A stretch of 64,000 nt of DNA from Shinella sp032095155 (GCF_049199905.1 NZ_JBLZPK010000011.1:186001-250000), one strand, 5' to 3'. Counted from the stretch's first letter, positions 34,783 to 44,199 are shown. Numbers and translations are program-made. Notes: generated from the sequence alone by a model not told the origin.

Positions 34783-35263
34783 CTTTGCCCGGCCCGTTGG
34801 TCTGGCCCTTCGTCGCTCCCAGAAGCCTGGAAAGGTTTAGGAGGCAGATCATTCCCTGTTCCAAAGTCAGCATTCCAGCCGCGAACTGAAGTTCCACCGT
34901 GGCGACCACTTCCGGAACGGGCTGCACCGAAGCACTGTCGACGGTGAGGATATCCGAAACGCTGTCGACGAGGAGGCCAAAGACCTCGTTGCCGACCTCC
35001 GCCACCACGATCGCCGAACGCTCGGTTCCGTGCGTCATCCCCATCCCCAGGCGCCCGGCGAGGTCTATGATCGGGACGACCTCACCCCTGAGATTGATGA
35101 CCCCGAGTACGTCCTCGGGAGCGTGGGGTACGGGGGTGCATGCAACCCACCCCCTGATTTCGCGGACCTTCGTCGTCTCGACGCAAAATTCCTGACCCCG
35201 AAGGCTGAAGGCGATGATGTCCATGTCGCTCGCCGCAGTCTGTCTGAATGAGCTGGCCAACAT
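34751..35263 (-). CDS. cheW: CheW-like chemotaxis coupling protein
   Basis: 170 residues starting at ATG 35263, whose A is the last base of the chemoreceptor stop (TGATG coupling); an ATG 15 bases upstream lies inside the receptor gene. The CheW fold is clear: IIAFSLRGQEFCVETTKVREI, TPVPHAPEDVLGVINLRGEVVPIIDL and VDSVSDIL. It links receptors to the CheA kinase at the inner face of the membrane or in soluble clusters. No cheA is in the window, so it must plug into a kinase encoded elsewhere or act as a dedicated adaptor for this receptor (inference). Confidence 0.9.
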   Translation of the reverse strand: MLASSFRQTAASDMDIIAFSLRGQEFCVETTKVREIRGWVACTPVPHAPEDVLGVINLRGEVVPIIDLAGRLGMGMTHGTERSAIVVAEVGNEVFGLLVDSVSDILTVDSASVQPVPEVVATVELQFAAGMLTLEQGMICLLNLSRLLGATKGQTNGPGKDVDLCLPSRH

Positions 35264-37047
35264 CAGAAGTCCTCCCATGCCTGGGCGAGCGCGTTTCCGC
35301 CCCTGATCTGCTGGCTCACTCTGCGGCGAAGCGCATGAACGGGCGTCGGCGCGGTTTCTGGCCTGGCGTAGGTGGTTGGCACCGCGACATCGAGAACCCC
35401 GCCGTCGTCGACCTTGAACTGGCTTACAAGGTTGAACAGCGCGTCTGCCTCGCCGGACAGTCCATGGCTGGCGGCGTTCGACTCCTCCACCATGGCCGCG
35501 TTCTGCTGCGTCCCCTGGTCGATCGTGTTGACCGATATGTTGATCTCGCGCAGACCCACGGCTTGTTCCCGCGCGCCTTCCACGATGGCCGCGACGTTGA
35601 CGTCGATGTCCTTCACCTGTGAAACGATGCGGGAAAGCGACTGACCCGTCTCATCTACCAGTGAGACGCCTGCCTTCACCTGCTCGCCCGAGAGGCCGAT
35701 CAGGGCCTTGATTTCCTTGGCCGCCCCGGCCGACCGCTGAGCCAGCTCGCGGACCTCCTGGGCGACGACCGCGAAGCCTTTGCCAGCCTCCCCGGCGCGC
35801 GCTGCCTCGACGCCTGCATTCAGCGCCAGCAGGTTGGTCTGGAAGGCGATGTCGTCGATGACGCCGATGATGTTGGCGATCTCTTTCGACGATTTCTCGA
35901 TCGCTCCCATCGCATCGATCGCGCGGGCGACGACTCGGCCGGATTCTTCGGCATTGGTGCGGGCCGAAACGACGAGGCGACCCGCTTCGTCGGCACGACG
36001 GCTGGAGTCGGAGACCGTCTGGGTGATCTCCTCGAGGGCGGCCGCCGTCTCCTCGACCGAGGCCGCCTGCTGCTCGGTCCTTTTCGCAAGGTCGTCGGCT
36101 GCCGTCTTCATTTCAGACGAACCGGCGGCGATCGCCTGCGCATTTTGCCGGACGGCCTTCATGGTTGAGCGGAGCTTTCCCGATGTGTTGTTGAAGTCCA
36201 CCCGAAGCTGTTCGAGTGAGGGAATGAAAGACGTGGGTAGGTCGGCGCAGAGGTTGCCGGATGAGAGCATCTGCAAGCCGTTTCCGAGGGCCTGTACGTT
36301 TTCCACCCGACCCGTAACGTCCGTGGCGAACTTGACGACCTTGAAGACCTTCCCATCCACGCCGAAGATTGGGTTGTAAGAGGCCTGGATGTAGACCTTA
36401 TTGCCGGAGCGGCCGATCCGCATGAATTCCTGGGACACGAACTCGCCGGAGCGCAGGCGATCCCAGAACACGCGGTAGTCGGGCGTGCGGGTGTACTCCT
36501 GATCGCAAAAGATCGAATGGTGCTTGCCGACGATCTCAGACAACTGGTAGCCGAGGGTCTTCAGGAAGTTTTCGTTGGCGGTGATAATCTCGCCATTCGG
36601 TGTAAATTCGATGACCGCCTGTGCCCTCGAGAGGGCGTCAAGTTTTCCCGCGTCTTCAGCGGCTTTCTGCTTGATCGCGGTGATATCCGTAGCGAACTTT
36701 ACGACCTTGTATGGCTTGCCCCGGCGAAAGACGGGATTGTACGATGCTTCGATCCAGACGTCGCGCCCGCCCTTGGCGATGCGGCGGTACTGTTTCCGGT
36801 CAAAGTGGCCCTGAGCGAGACGGTCCCAGAAAGTACGGTATTCAGGCAAACTCGCTTCGACGGGATCGACGAACATCCGGTGATGGCGGCCGATGATCTC
36901 GGAGAGGTCATAACTCAGAGCAGCGCAGAAGTTTGTGTTTGCGGTGAGGACGGTTCCGTTGAGATCGAATTCGATGATTGCCTGCGACTTGTTCATGGCC
37001 GACATTACGGCATCGCTGTCGGACTGACTGAAATATGGTATTTTCAT
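35263..37047 (-). CDS. Cytoplasmic methyl-accepting chemotaxis protein with two PAS domains
   Basis: ATG 37047 is preferred over 37053 because AGAGGA lies six bases before it; 594 residues. Two PAS-PAC units occupy about 15-130 and 140-255 (AIIEFDLNGTVLTANTNF and AVIEFTPNGEIITANENF; each ends KVVKFATD). The signalling hairpin has the conserved tip DIAFQTNLLALNAGVEAARA. There is no transmembrane segment, so it senses an internal cue such as redox or oxygen through PAS-bound cofactors. The protein ends in AWEDF, matching the xWxxF pentapeptide that tethers CheR/CheB adaptation enzymes. Transcribed with cheW. Confidence 0.92.
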   Translation of the reverse strand: MKIPYFSQSDSDAVMSAMNKSQAIIEFDLNGTVLTANTNFCAALSYDLSEIIGRHHRMFVDPVEASLPEYRTFWDRLAQGHFDRKQYRRIAKGGRDVWIEASYNPVFRRGKPYKVVKFATDITAIKQKAAEDAGKLDALSRAQAVIEFTPNGEIITANENFLKTLGYQLSEIVGKHHSIFCDQEYTRTPDYRVFWDRLRSGEFVSQEFMRIGRSGNKVYIQASYNPIFGVDGKVFKVVKFATDVTGRVENVQALGNGLQMLSSGNLCADLPTSFIPSLEQLRVDFNNTSGKLRSTMKAVRQNAQAIAAGSSEMKTAADDLAKRTEQQAASVEETAAALEEITQTVSDSSRRADEAGRLVVSARTNAEESGRVVARAIDAMGAIEKSSKEIANIIGVIDDIAFQTNLLALNAGVEAARAGEAGKGFAVVAQEVRELAQRSAGAAKEIKALIGLSGEQVKAGVSLVDETGQSLSRIVSQVKDIDVNVAAIVEGAREQAVGLREINISVNTIDQGTQQNAAMVEESNAASHGLSGEADALFNLVSQFKVDDGGVLDVAVPTTYARPETAPTPVHALRRRVSQQIRGGNALAQAWEDF

Positions 37048-37251
37048 ATGCATTCCTCTTTGTTGCCGATGGCGTGGGCGTGCGGACGCAGCCGCTGCCC
37101 GGATGAGCGGGCAGTCGCCAATGTCGGATATGGAAGACCCGGGACGGCTCTAGCGTCCTGTGTCCTGTTAAAGATGAAGTGTGGTGGCCGGCGCTTGGGA
37201 GCGCTGGTCAATCTCGAAAGCCGGGAATGTGGAGGCCGTCTTTTTTCGATA

Positions 37252-37268
37252 ACCCCGAAAATAGGGGT
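37252..37268. promoter_or_regulatory. CCCC-GGGG palindrome upstream of the chemoreceptor operon
   Basis: ACCCC-GAAAATA-GGGGT, a perfect 5-bp inverted repeat with an AT-rich centre, about 205 bases before the receptor start and just beyond the 3' end of the second LuxR gene. Rhizobial LuxR proteins such as ExpR bind palindromes of this look. Apart from this site the intergenic stretch 37048-37377 holds nothing I recognise. Confidence 0.45.
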
Positions 37269-37377
37269 GACCTCCTAACGGAGGATTAAGAAAATCGCGC
37301 CAAGGCAAGCGAATGCGTTCTTTTTGGGAAATTGCCCAAAAAGACGTCGATTGATCATGTTCGGGATTGGGACTGTT

Positions 37378-38106
37378 TTAGTCTATCAGCCGATGCCGGA
37401 TGGCCATTGCGATCGCATGTGCGCGATTGCGCGCTTGTAGCTTTTTTGTTGCCGATTTGAGATAGCTGTCCACGGTCTCGCGGGTGAACCTCGAGGCTGC
37501 AGCAATCTCTTCGCTTGTCATTCCCTGGCCCGCAAGGCGAATGCATTCGACTTCACCGTGGAGCAGTCCGACGATCTGTAGGCCGAAACGGTCTACAAAC
37601 GGGCGGGTCACTCGCTCGTGAAGAGGGGTGGCGATCATGCCGAGATACTCTGCCTCGTCGGCCCCGAACGGCGCGCCTTCCCTTGCGAAGACGACGGAAC
37701 CGTAATTGTGTCCGCCGCGGCGCAGGAAGAACGCTATCCGGCGGGATATGCGGAAGGTGCGCAATAGGTACGCGAGACGCTGGGGCATTTCGTAGTGCCC
37801 AGCCAAGCTGTCTTCGGTCACAACGCCAGCGCCGTCTTTTCCCGCCAGGACCATCGGATCGTCAAGGAAGAGCTTTTCGCCGGCATAGGCCTCCACGAAG
37901 GCCGGGGGAAAGCTTGAGGTCACGCTGTTGAAGTTTCCGACCTTGTACGATCCGAGGTCGAAACCGCTGACGCTAACGAAATCGAAAGGAACGGCGCGCT
38001 TTGCCAACGCGACCGCGGCGTCGTCGCTCATCCGGCGATGCCGCGGTAGGGAAGCCAGATCGTCAGGCAGTTCAGCGATTTTGGCTTGGCTCAACATTTT
38101 CAACAT
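37378..38106 (-). CDS. LuxR family regulator with autoinducer-binding-type domain (solo 2)
   Basis: 242 residues, a paralogue of the regulator at 33507. The ligand domain reads PFDFVSVSGFDLGSYKVGNF, FPPAFVEAYAGEKLFLDDPM: the Asp-Pro pair and Tyr are kept, while the first Trp of true lactone receptors is Phe. The helix-turn-helix is at the end (EVECIRLAGQGMTSEEIAAA, TRETVDSYLKSATKKLQARN). No luxI gene nearby. It lies between the chemoreceptor operon and the sensor-kinase operon, with CCCC-GGGG palindromes on both sides, and may control both. Confidence 0.85.
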   Translation of the reverse strand: MLKMLSQAKIAELPDDLASLPRHRRMSDDAAVALAKRAVPFDFVSVSGFDLGSYKVGNFNSVTSSFPPAFVEAYAGEKLFLDDPMVLAGKDGAGVVTEDSLAGHYEMPQRLAYLLRTFRISRRIAFFLRRGGHNYGSVVFAREGAPFGADEAEYLGMIATPLHERVTRPFVDRFGLQIVGLLHGEVECIRLAGQGMTSEEIAAASRFTRETVDSYLKSATKKLQARNRAHAIAMAIRHRLID

Positions 38107-38570
38107 TTCTCGAGATCGGTGCGCGTCCTTGGCACCAAATCTGGGGGCAAGGTATTAAGGCTAGGTTAATGCGAATACCTATAAGTTTAATCATTCAGGC
38201 GATTTCAACTTACTATCGACGTTTTCGGGTAGGTTTTCCCCGACAATGTCCACCAGCGTGCAGCGGTGTCGCCACTGACGCATTCGCCGAGCGGCCATCA
38301 CACGCCCCAAGCGTCAATCGCAATATCGGCTTAACCATGCCGGCCATCTGGGTCACTCACCATCGGGAACACGTTGCATTTTTACTGACTGATTCACGTT
38401 CGTTCAACAACTCTGCCCTAAATTTGGGGTGTCGGGCATCTCGCCCAGGCCGTCATGACGACGGTTCGTTACAGGTCTCCTTCTAACTGGAGATGCGCGG
38501 ACACCAGCCCTCCCGGCATGTCGCTTTTGACGGCCGACGCTTTAGGCTTCGGCGAACGCGAGGATTCTCA
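38107..38570. other. Divergent intergenic region, LuxR solo 2 / sensor operon
   Basis: About 460 non-coding bases that must hold the promoters of the LuxR gene (minus) and the molybdopterin-fold/kinase operon (plus). Besides the palindrome at 38416-38429 there is a small inverted repeat TCTCC-N8-GGAGA at 38476-38493. No gene is seen. Confidence 0.45.
38416..38429. promoter_or_regulatory. CCC-GGG palindrome upstream of the sensor operon
   Basis: CCCTAAATTTGGGG, an imperfect palindrome with the same C-rich/AT/G-rich build as 37252-37268. It is 142 bases before the first gene of the plus-strand operon and about 310 before the LuxR start. Confidence 0.4.
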
Positions 38571-39068
38571 ATGCATTCCGCAATCCGCATGACGGCCCTT
38601 GCCGCAACCCTGCTCGCCAGTCAGGCTTTCGCGCTCGACGCGCCGAAAGGGCAGGTCGTTCTGACCGTGTCAGGCGAACTCTCCCATCCGAACGCCGGGA
38701 AATCGGCCGAGTTCGACCTTGCCATGCTCGAGGCGCTGCCCGGGCGCAAGGGAACGATGGAAACCCCTTGGACAACCGGAAAGGTCGAGTTTTCCGGACC
38801 GCTCCTCCGCGCGGTTCTCGAAGCGGCCGGGGCCAAGGGGACGAGCATCAAGCTCGTCGCTCTCAATGACTACGCGGCCGAGGTGCCGATGGAAGATGCC
38901 ACTGAACTCGACAGCATGCTGGCATCGAGGATGAACGGCGAGACGATGTCGGTTCGTGATAAGGGGCCGCTGTTCATGATCTATCCGTTTGACAAGGACG
39001 CGACACTCTACAACGAGAAGTACTTTTCGCGGTCCGTCTGGCAGATCAAGTCGATCGAGGTCAAGTAA
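38571..39068 (+). CDS. Periplasmic oxidoreductase-molybdopterin-fold protein lacking the molybdenum-ligand cysteine
   Basis: 165 residues from ATG 38571 (AGGA eight bases upstream), with a signal peptide cleaved near AFALDA. The mature part fits the small sulfite-oxidase-like domain: VVLTVSGELSHPN, FDLAMLEALPG, the FSGPLLRAVLEAAGAKG helix, and the closing YSR-type segment YFSRSVWQIKSIEV. The protein contains no cysteine, so the thiolate that binds molybdenum in true enzymes is absent; it is more likely a ligand-binding or sensory protein. The kinase gene starts two bases after its stop, so the two probably work as sensor and transducer (inference). Confidence 0.8.
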   Translation: MHSAIRMTALAATLLASQAFALDAPKGQVVLTVSGELSHPNAGKSAEFDLAMLEALPGRKGTMETPWTTGKVEFSGPLLRAVLEAAGAKGTSIKLVALNDYAAEVPMEDATELDSMLASRMNGETMSVRDKGPLFMIYPFDKDATLYNEKYFSRSVWQIKSIEVK

Positions 39069-39070
39069 CC

Positions 39071-41266
39071 ATGGACAACGCCGGGAAGAACGGTGACGTC
39101 ATTCGGCGAGTTAGCAAAGGCACTGCGTTCCTGCAGAGTTTTGCCGTCTTGCTGTTGATTGGCCTTATCTACCTTCTCTCCGGAATTTACGGGAAATACC
39201 AGGAACTGCAGGACGGTATCCGCGAGAACGCCCTGTGGTCGGTCTACCAGCTTGACCGGGAAACGAGACGGCTGAACGAGGCCGCCTCCGAAATGCTTGT
39301 TCGGGTCGATGTGTCCGATGAGGCGGTTTCCCTCCTGACAACGCGCTACGACATCCTCTATTCCCGTATGGCGCTTCTCAAGAAGGCCAACCTCGACCTC
39401 CGCCTCGGAGACACCCCCGGCCTGGCCCAGCTTGTCGCGAATATCGAGCCCGCAGTTATGTCAAAGGCCCCTATGTTCGACGGGATCGCGGCGGGACAAC
39501 ATCTGGACGTCAGCATGCTCGCGAAATTCGTTTCCGACATGAAGGGCTTGATGAAAAACACCGAGGAGTTGCTGACCAACACCAACAACAAGGTCAGTTC
39601 CGAGCGCGCCGACGCAAGGGAAGCACTGCAATCGCTTCAGCTCAAGACGGGAGCCGTCACCGCGGTGCTTTCGCTCAGCGTCGGTATCCTCGTCATATCC
39701 CTGAGGCGGCAGTTGAAGTCCGTACGGGCGGCAGGTCTCGAATTCGAAGGTATGACCCGCGAACTGAAAGAGTCCTTCGCCGCCGCGGAGGCGGGGAACA
39801 GAGCCAAGTCCCAGTTCATGGCGACCATGGGGCACGAAGTCCGCACGCCGCTCAACGCCATTCTCGGAACGGCGGAACTTCTCGAACTGTCGGAACTTCC
39901 CGAGCGGGTTCGCGGAGGCGTCCAAACGATCCGCCGCTCAGGCCAGTCGCTGCTGGAAATCCTCAACGAGATTCTAGACTTCGCGAAAATGGAAAACGGA
40001 GAGATCGACGTCCAGCTCGGTCCTGTCGATGTTGCCGCTCTGGTATCCGATACCGTGGCAATGCTCCGCGACCGGGCGGCGGAGAAGAGCAATTCGCTCG
40101 TCGCCGACTTGCCCGTCGGCCACGGCAAAATCTTCGTGATGACAGATCAGACCCGTCTGCGTCAGGTCGTCCTCAATCTATTGAGCAACGCCATAAAGTT
40201 CACGTCGAACGGTATGGTCGCGGTGAAGCTCTCTGAGGAAGACATCGATGACCGCACGCTATTGAAGTTCGCGGTTACCGATACCGGGATCGGGATCGAT
40301 GAGGAAGGGCAGGGCCGTCTGTTCAAACCCTTCTCCCAGGTTGATGCGAGCATTTCCAGAAACTACGGCGGAACCGGGTTGGGATTGATCATCTGCAAGG
40401 AAATCGTCGAATCCCTCGGCGGCCGGATCGGGGTGCGGAGTGCCAAGGGACAGGGTAGCACTTTCTGGTTTGAACTCCCGGTGGACAGGGCTGACGAGAG
40501 GGACACGGTGCAGGCTGCAGCTCCGGTTGATTTTGCTGGCGTGATACCCAAGCTCCGCATCCTGCTTGTGGAAGACAACCTCGTGAACCAGCAGGTCGCG
40601 GCTGGCTTTCTTCGCCATCTCGGACAGGGTGTCGAGGTGGCCAACGACGGAGCGGAAGCGGTCGAGATGTTAGCCGCGTCCCGGTTCGACCTTGTGTTGA
40701 TGGACATGCAGATGCCGCGCATGGACGGAATTGAGGCAACAAAGGCGATCCGCGGCACGGGAAACGACGTGCCGATAGTCGCAATGACGGCGAACGCCTC
40801 TGAAGACGACCGCCGTCTATGCGCAGCCGCAGGCATGAACGGGTTCCAATCCAAGCCCGTAACGAAGAATCAGCTCGCCAGGGTTATATCCGCTTTCGAG
40901 GTTCGCTCGGACGCTACGGTGGCGGCCAATATGGCGTTGGACGCTGTTTCCGTCTCTGGTGCGGCGTTGAATGACCGCCAAGCCGAGATCGTCGAAGCGC
41001 TTGGCGAGGACACTTACAATGAATTGCTGGACGCGTTCTTCGAAGATGCGTCTCAAATTCTCGCTGATCTCGCCGAAGCCGTGGTGCATGAAAGATCGAA
41101 CGACATCGATCGGTTGCTTCATACTCTCAAAGGCGCGGCGGGTAACCTCGGCTTCGATAGCGTCGCCCACACCGCGCAGTCTCTCAGGGAGAAACGCGCA
41201 TCCCAGTCTGGACTGGCGGCCATGGCCGCCGAGATAGAAACGCAGCGGACAAAGCGGGCCGCATGA
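39071..41266 (+). CDS. Hybrid sensor histidine kinase with receiver and Hpt domains
   Basis: 731 residues. Two membrane helices (about 20-40 and 195-212) frame a periplasmic helical domain. Then come the HisKA H-box with His255 (FMATMGHEVRTPLN), the N-box around Asn373 (LLSNAIKFT), G1 DTGIGI, G2 GGTGLGL, a receiver with Asp545 (LVLMDMQMP), and an Hpt domain with His684 in LLHTLKGAAGN. All phosphorelay residues are present, so it can run an internal His-Asp-His relay to an external regulator, most likely the HD-GYP protein encoded next. The periplasmic domain may contact the preceding molybdopterin-fold protein. Confidence 0.93.
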   Translation: MDNAGKNGDVIRRVSKGTAFLQSFAVLLLIGLIYLLSGIYGKYQELQDGIRENALWSVYQLDRETRRLNEAASEMLVRVDVSDEAVSLLTTRYDILYSRMALLKKANLDLRLGDTPGLAQLVANIEPAVMSKAPMFDGIAAGQHLDVSMLAKFVSDMKGLMKNTEELLTNTNNKVSSERADAREALQSLQLKTGAVTAVLSLSVGILVISLRRQLKSVRAAGLEFEGMTRELKESFAAAEAGNRAKSQFMATMGHEVRTPLNAILGTAELLELSELPERVRGGVQTIRRSGQSLLEILNEILDFAKMENGEIDVQLGPVDVAALVSDTVAMLRDRAAEKSNSLVADLPVGHGKIFVMTDQTRLRQVVLNLLSNAIKFTSNGMVAVKLSEEDIDDRTLLKFAVTDTGIGIDEEGQGRLFKPFSQVDASISRNYGGTGLGLIICKEIVESLGGRIGVRSAKGQGSTFWFELPVDRADERDTVQAAAPVDFAGVIPKLRILLVEDNLVNQQVAAGFLRHLGQGVEVANDGAEAVEMLAASRFDLVLMDMQMPRMDGIEATKAIRGTGNDVPIVAMTANASEDDRRLCAAAGMNGFQSKPVTKNQLARVISAFEVRSDATVAANMALDAVSVSGAALNDRQAEIVEALGEDTYNELLDAFFEDASQILADLAEAVVHERSNDIDRLLHTLKGAAGNLGFDSVAHTAQSLREKRASQSGLAAMAAEIETQRTKRAA

Positions 41267-41277
41267 GGAGCCAGTGA

Positions 41278-42348
41278 ATGCGCATTCTTATTGTTGATGA
41301 CAACCGTACCAACCTCATGTTCCTGTCTAAGCTGGTATCGAAGATCAGGGGCTGCGAACCATTAGCCTTCACCGATCCGGCGGAGGTCCTCGCCGCGATG
41401 CCGAAACTGGATTTCGACATCGCCGTGGTCGATTACCAGATGCCGGGTTACAACGGAGTGGAGTTGCTTCGCGAGATCAACTTCTTCGAGAAATATCGCG
41501 AGAAGCCATACGTCATGGTAACAGCCGACACTGACCTCGCGACCCGCATGACGTGCCTGGACGCTGGCTCGATCGACTTTCTGACAAAGCCCGTGAACCC
41601 CCTGGAATTCCAGGCGCGGATGCGCAACCTCGTCGCGCTGGTCGAAGCCCGTAACAAACTGGCAGACAAGGCGGAGTGGCTGCGCCAGGAAATCGAAAAG
41701 GCGACCGAGGAAATCAGGGCACGCGAGGAGGAAATCATCGACCGCCTTTCGATCGCGGCAAGCTACAAGGACTCGGAAACCGGCCTTCACACCAAGCGTG
41801 TCGCGGCATATTCCGAGGCCATCGCTCAGGCGTTGGGCCTCCCGCCCGAAACCTGCACAAACATACGGCTCGCGTCCCCGATGCATGACATCGGGAAGGT
41901 CGGTATACGCGATGCGGTCCTGCTCAAGAAGGGCAAGCTCACGGAACAGGAGTTCTCTGAGATGCAGACGCACACCTTGATCGGCTGCGATATCCTGAAT
42001 GAATCTCGGTCTAGCCTTCTCCGTCTCGCGGCGGAAATCGCGGGGTCTCACCACGAGCGGTGGGACGGGCAGGGCTATCCGCGCAGACTGTCCGGCGAGG
42101 ATATTCCGCTCGCTGGGCGTATCGTTGCTGTCGCGGATAATTTCGACGCGCTCACGACCGTCAGACCATATAAGGAGGCTTGGAGCGTCGAGCAGGCTGT
42201 CGCTCACATCCGAAGCCGCGCTGGCAGTCAGTTCGATCCCTCCTGCGTAGACGCCTTTGTCGCGACCTTGCCTGCGATCCGCAGTATCATGGACGGGTAC
42301 GTTGACGAAAGGGAGTTCGGGCCCGTCGAATTGGCCGTCAGCGCTTAA
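41278..42348 (+). CDS. Response regulator with HD-GYP c-di-GMP phosphodiesterase output
   Basis: 356 residues. A receiver domain (acidic pair IVDDN, phospho-acceptor Asp52 in VVDYQMPGYNG, Lys in FLTKPV) is joined by a coiled segment rich in Glu and Lys to an HD-GYP domain. The domain keeps the HD pair at 203-204 (MHDIGKVGI) and HHERWDGQGYP at 258-268, so it should hydrolyse cyclic di-GMP. It begins 11 bases after the kinase gene. Phosphorylation by the kinase would tie a periplasmic signal to c-di-GMP level and thus to motility, in keeping with the nearby chemoreceptor. Confidence 0.92.
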   Translation: MRILIVDDNRTNLMFLSKLVSKIRGCEPLAFTDPAEVLAAMPKLDFDIAVVDYQMPGYNGVELLREINFFEKYREKPYVMVTADTDLATRMTCLDAGSIDFLTKPVNPLEFQARMRNLVALVEARNKLADKAEWLRQEIEKATEEIRAREEEIIDRLSIAASYKDSETGLHTKRVAAYSEAIAQALGLPPETCTNIRLASPMHDIGKVGIRDAVLLKKGKLTEQEFSEMQTHTLIGCDILNESRSSLLRLAAEIAGSHHERWDGQGYPRRLSGEDIPLAGRIVAVADNFDALTTVRPYKEAWSVEQAVAHIRSRAGSQFDPSCVDAFVATLPAIRSIMDGYVDEREFGPVELAVSA

Positions 42349-42679
42349 GATTGTGCGTGGGCGCGGGTTGGCGGACAGGCGGGCTACCGGTCACGCACTC
42401 CACGCACACGCGCTCGCAACACCCCAGTACGACCCGGCGCACAACGGCGATACGTGACATCGGCCCTGAGAGTCGTGACGAGCGCCCTTCTGCCCACGAG
42501 TTGCCTTACCCGCGAGACCTGCCGTTTAGGCGAGCATTTCACCATCCCTGACCTACATGAGGTTCCCGCACCGCGAGATTCGTCGGTCTTGGAGGCCTTG
42601 GAGCGCGAGGGAAAAATAAGAGCGCGCCCGCGGATAATGGTCCGTGTCGAGCCTACTACATCGCGTTTACGATGTAGGG
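42349..42679. other. Junction region before the truncated htpG
   Basis: About 330 bases with no recognised gene. The missing first 110 or so codons of htpG are not here. A hairpin CTACATCG-N6-CGATGTAG lies at 42656-42677 right at the breakpoint. A frame around 42580-42640 reads EALEREGKIRARPRI, the scrap of an unknown gene. Confidence 0.45.
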
Positions 42680-44191
42680 ATGGAGGGCGTCGGCTTCTAT
42701 TCCTTGTTCATGGTCGCCGATCGGGTCAGTGTGATATCCCGCCGTGCTGGCGAGGGCGAGGCTTGGAAATGGTCTTCCGACGGCAAGGGGAGTTATCGCG
42801 TCGTAGCCGTCGATCTCGCTGACGCGCCGGCGAGGGGAACGCGTGTCATTCTGCATCTCATGGAGGATGCTAAAAAGTATACCAGCAAATGGACGGTTGA
42901 GAAGATCATTCGTGATCAATCCGGCCACGTGCCCGTTCCTGTCCGTCTCGTTGAGAAAGAGGGCGCCGAACCGTCACAGGTCTCTGATGGCGCAGCGCTT
43001 TGGACCAAGCAGAAGAGCGAGATATCCAAGGAGGAATACGACGATTTTTATCGTAGTGTTTCGAGACAGTACGAGGAGCCGCTGGCGAACGTGCATTTCC
43101 GCGCTGAGGGACGCCACGAATATACGACGCTTGCCTTCATTCCCAGTGCTCAACCATTCGACCTGTTCGATCCAGACCGACACGGTAGGATGAAGCTATA
43201 TGTGAAGCGCGTCTTCATTACTGACGAAGCTGAGTTGCTACCACGCTATCTGCGGTTCGTCCGTGGCATCGTTGACACCTCGGATCTGCCGCTTAACATC
43301 TCCCGGGAGATGATCCAGGAAAGTCCCGTGCTTGCCGCTATCAAAAAGGGCGTGACGAGCCGAATTCTTTCCGCCCTGGAGAAGATGGCCGAAGGCGAAG
43401 CCGAGACGTTCTCCAAGATCTGGGATCTGTTCGGCGCGATTCTTAAGGAAGGTATCTACGACGACTTCGAACGGCGCGCGCAGTTGCTGAAGCTTGCGCG
43501 CTTCCGTAGTACCGTGTCCGACGAGGCAACCCGGAGCCTGGGCGACTACCTAGCTGGAATGAAGGAGGGGCAGTCGGCGATCTATTACATCACCGGCTCC
43601 AGTCTCGACCAACTGAAATCGTCGCCGCAACTAGAGGGTTTTCGGGCCAAGGGTATCGAAGTCCTTCTTCTTACAGATGGCGTAGACAGTTTCTGGCCGA
43701 CCAACGCCTCTGATTTCGAGGGCAAGCCTTTTAAATCCGTCACCCAGGGTCTTGCCGATCTAAAAGCTGTGACCGGCGAAGGCAGCACCGATGAGGAGGG
43801 GCGGCAAGCTTCTCCCGAAGTTACCGCTTTCATCGATTTCGCTCGAAGCACCCTCGGTGAGGAAATCGCTGACGTGCGGGTTTCCGATCGGCTGACCGAA
43901 AGCCCGGTCTGCCTTGTCGCATCGGAACATGGACTCGATCGCCAGCTCGAAAAACTCCTCCAAGGGGCAGGGCGGTTGCAGACAGCATCGAAGCCGATCC
44001 TCGAGATCAATGCGCAAAGCGAGCTTGTTAAAAGCATCGCATCGGTGGGCGACCAAACGTTTCGCGAGGATGCGGCGTGGCTTTTGCTGGATGAAGCACG
44101 CATTCTTGATGGGGACAAGCCCACCGATCCACGCGCGTTTGCTGACCGGCAAGATAGACTGTTTGCGCTTGCAATCGGGCACGGCAATTAG
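42680..44191 (+). pseudogene. htpG: 5'-truncated htpG (Hsp90 chaperone)
   Basis: The frame matches HtpG from the GVGFYSLFMVADRV motif (ATP-lid region) to the C-terminus: LHLMEDAKKYTSKW, KQKSEISKEEYDDFYRSV, KLYVKRVFITDEAE, FVRGIVDTSDLPLNISREMI, GIEVLLLTDGVDSFW. About 110 N-terminal residues with most of the ATP-binding pocket are missing, against a family length near 620. A GTG at 42644 or ATG 42680 could start translation, but the product could not bind ATP normally. The rest of the frame is undamaged, so the truncation is either recent or the fragment is selected. Confidence 0.85.
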
Positions 44192-44199
44192 CAGGTCTT

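Noticed and set aside
36517..37278. 253-codon plus-strand frame across the chemoreceptor start
   Set aside because: Antisense to the PAS-domain region; no recognisable protein features.
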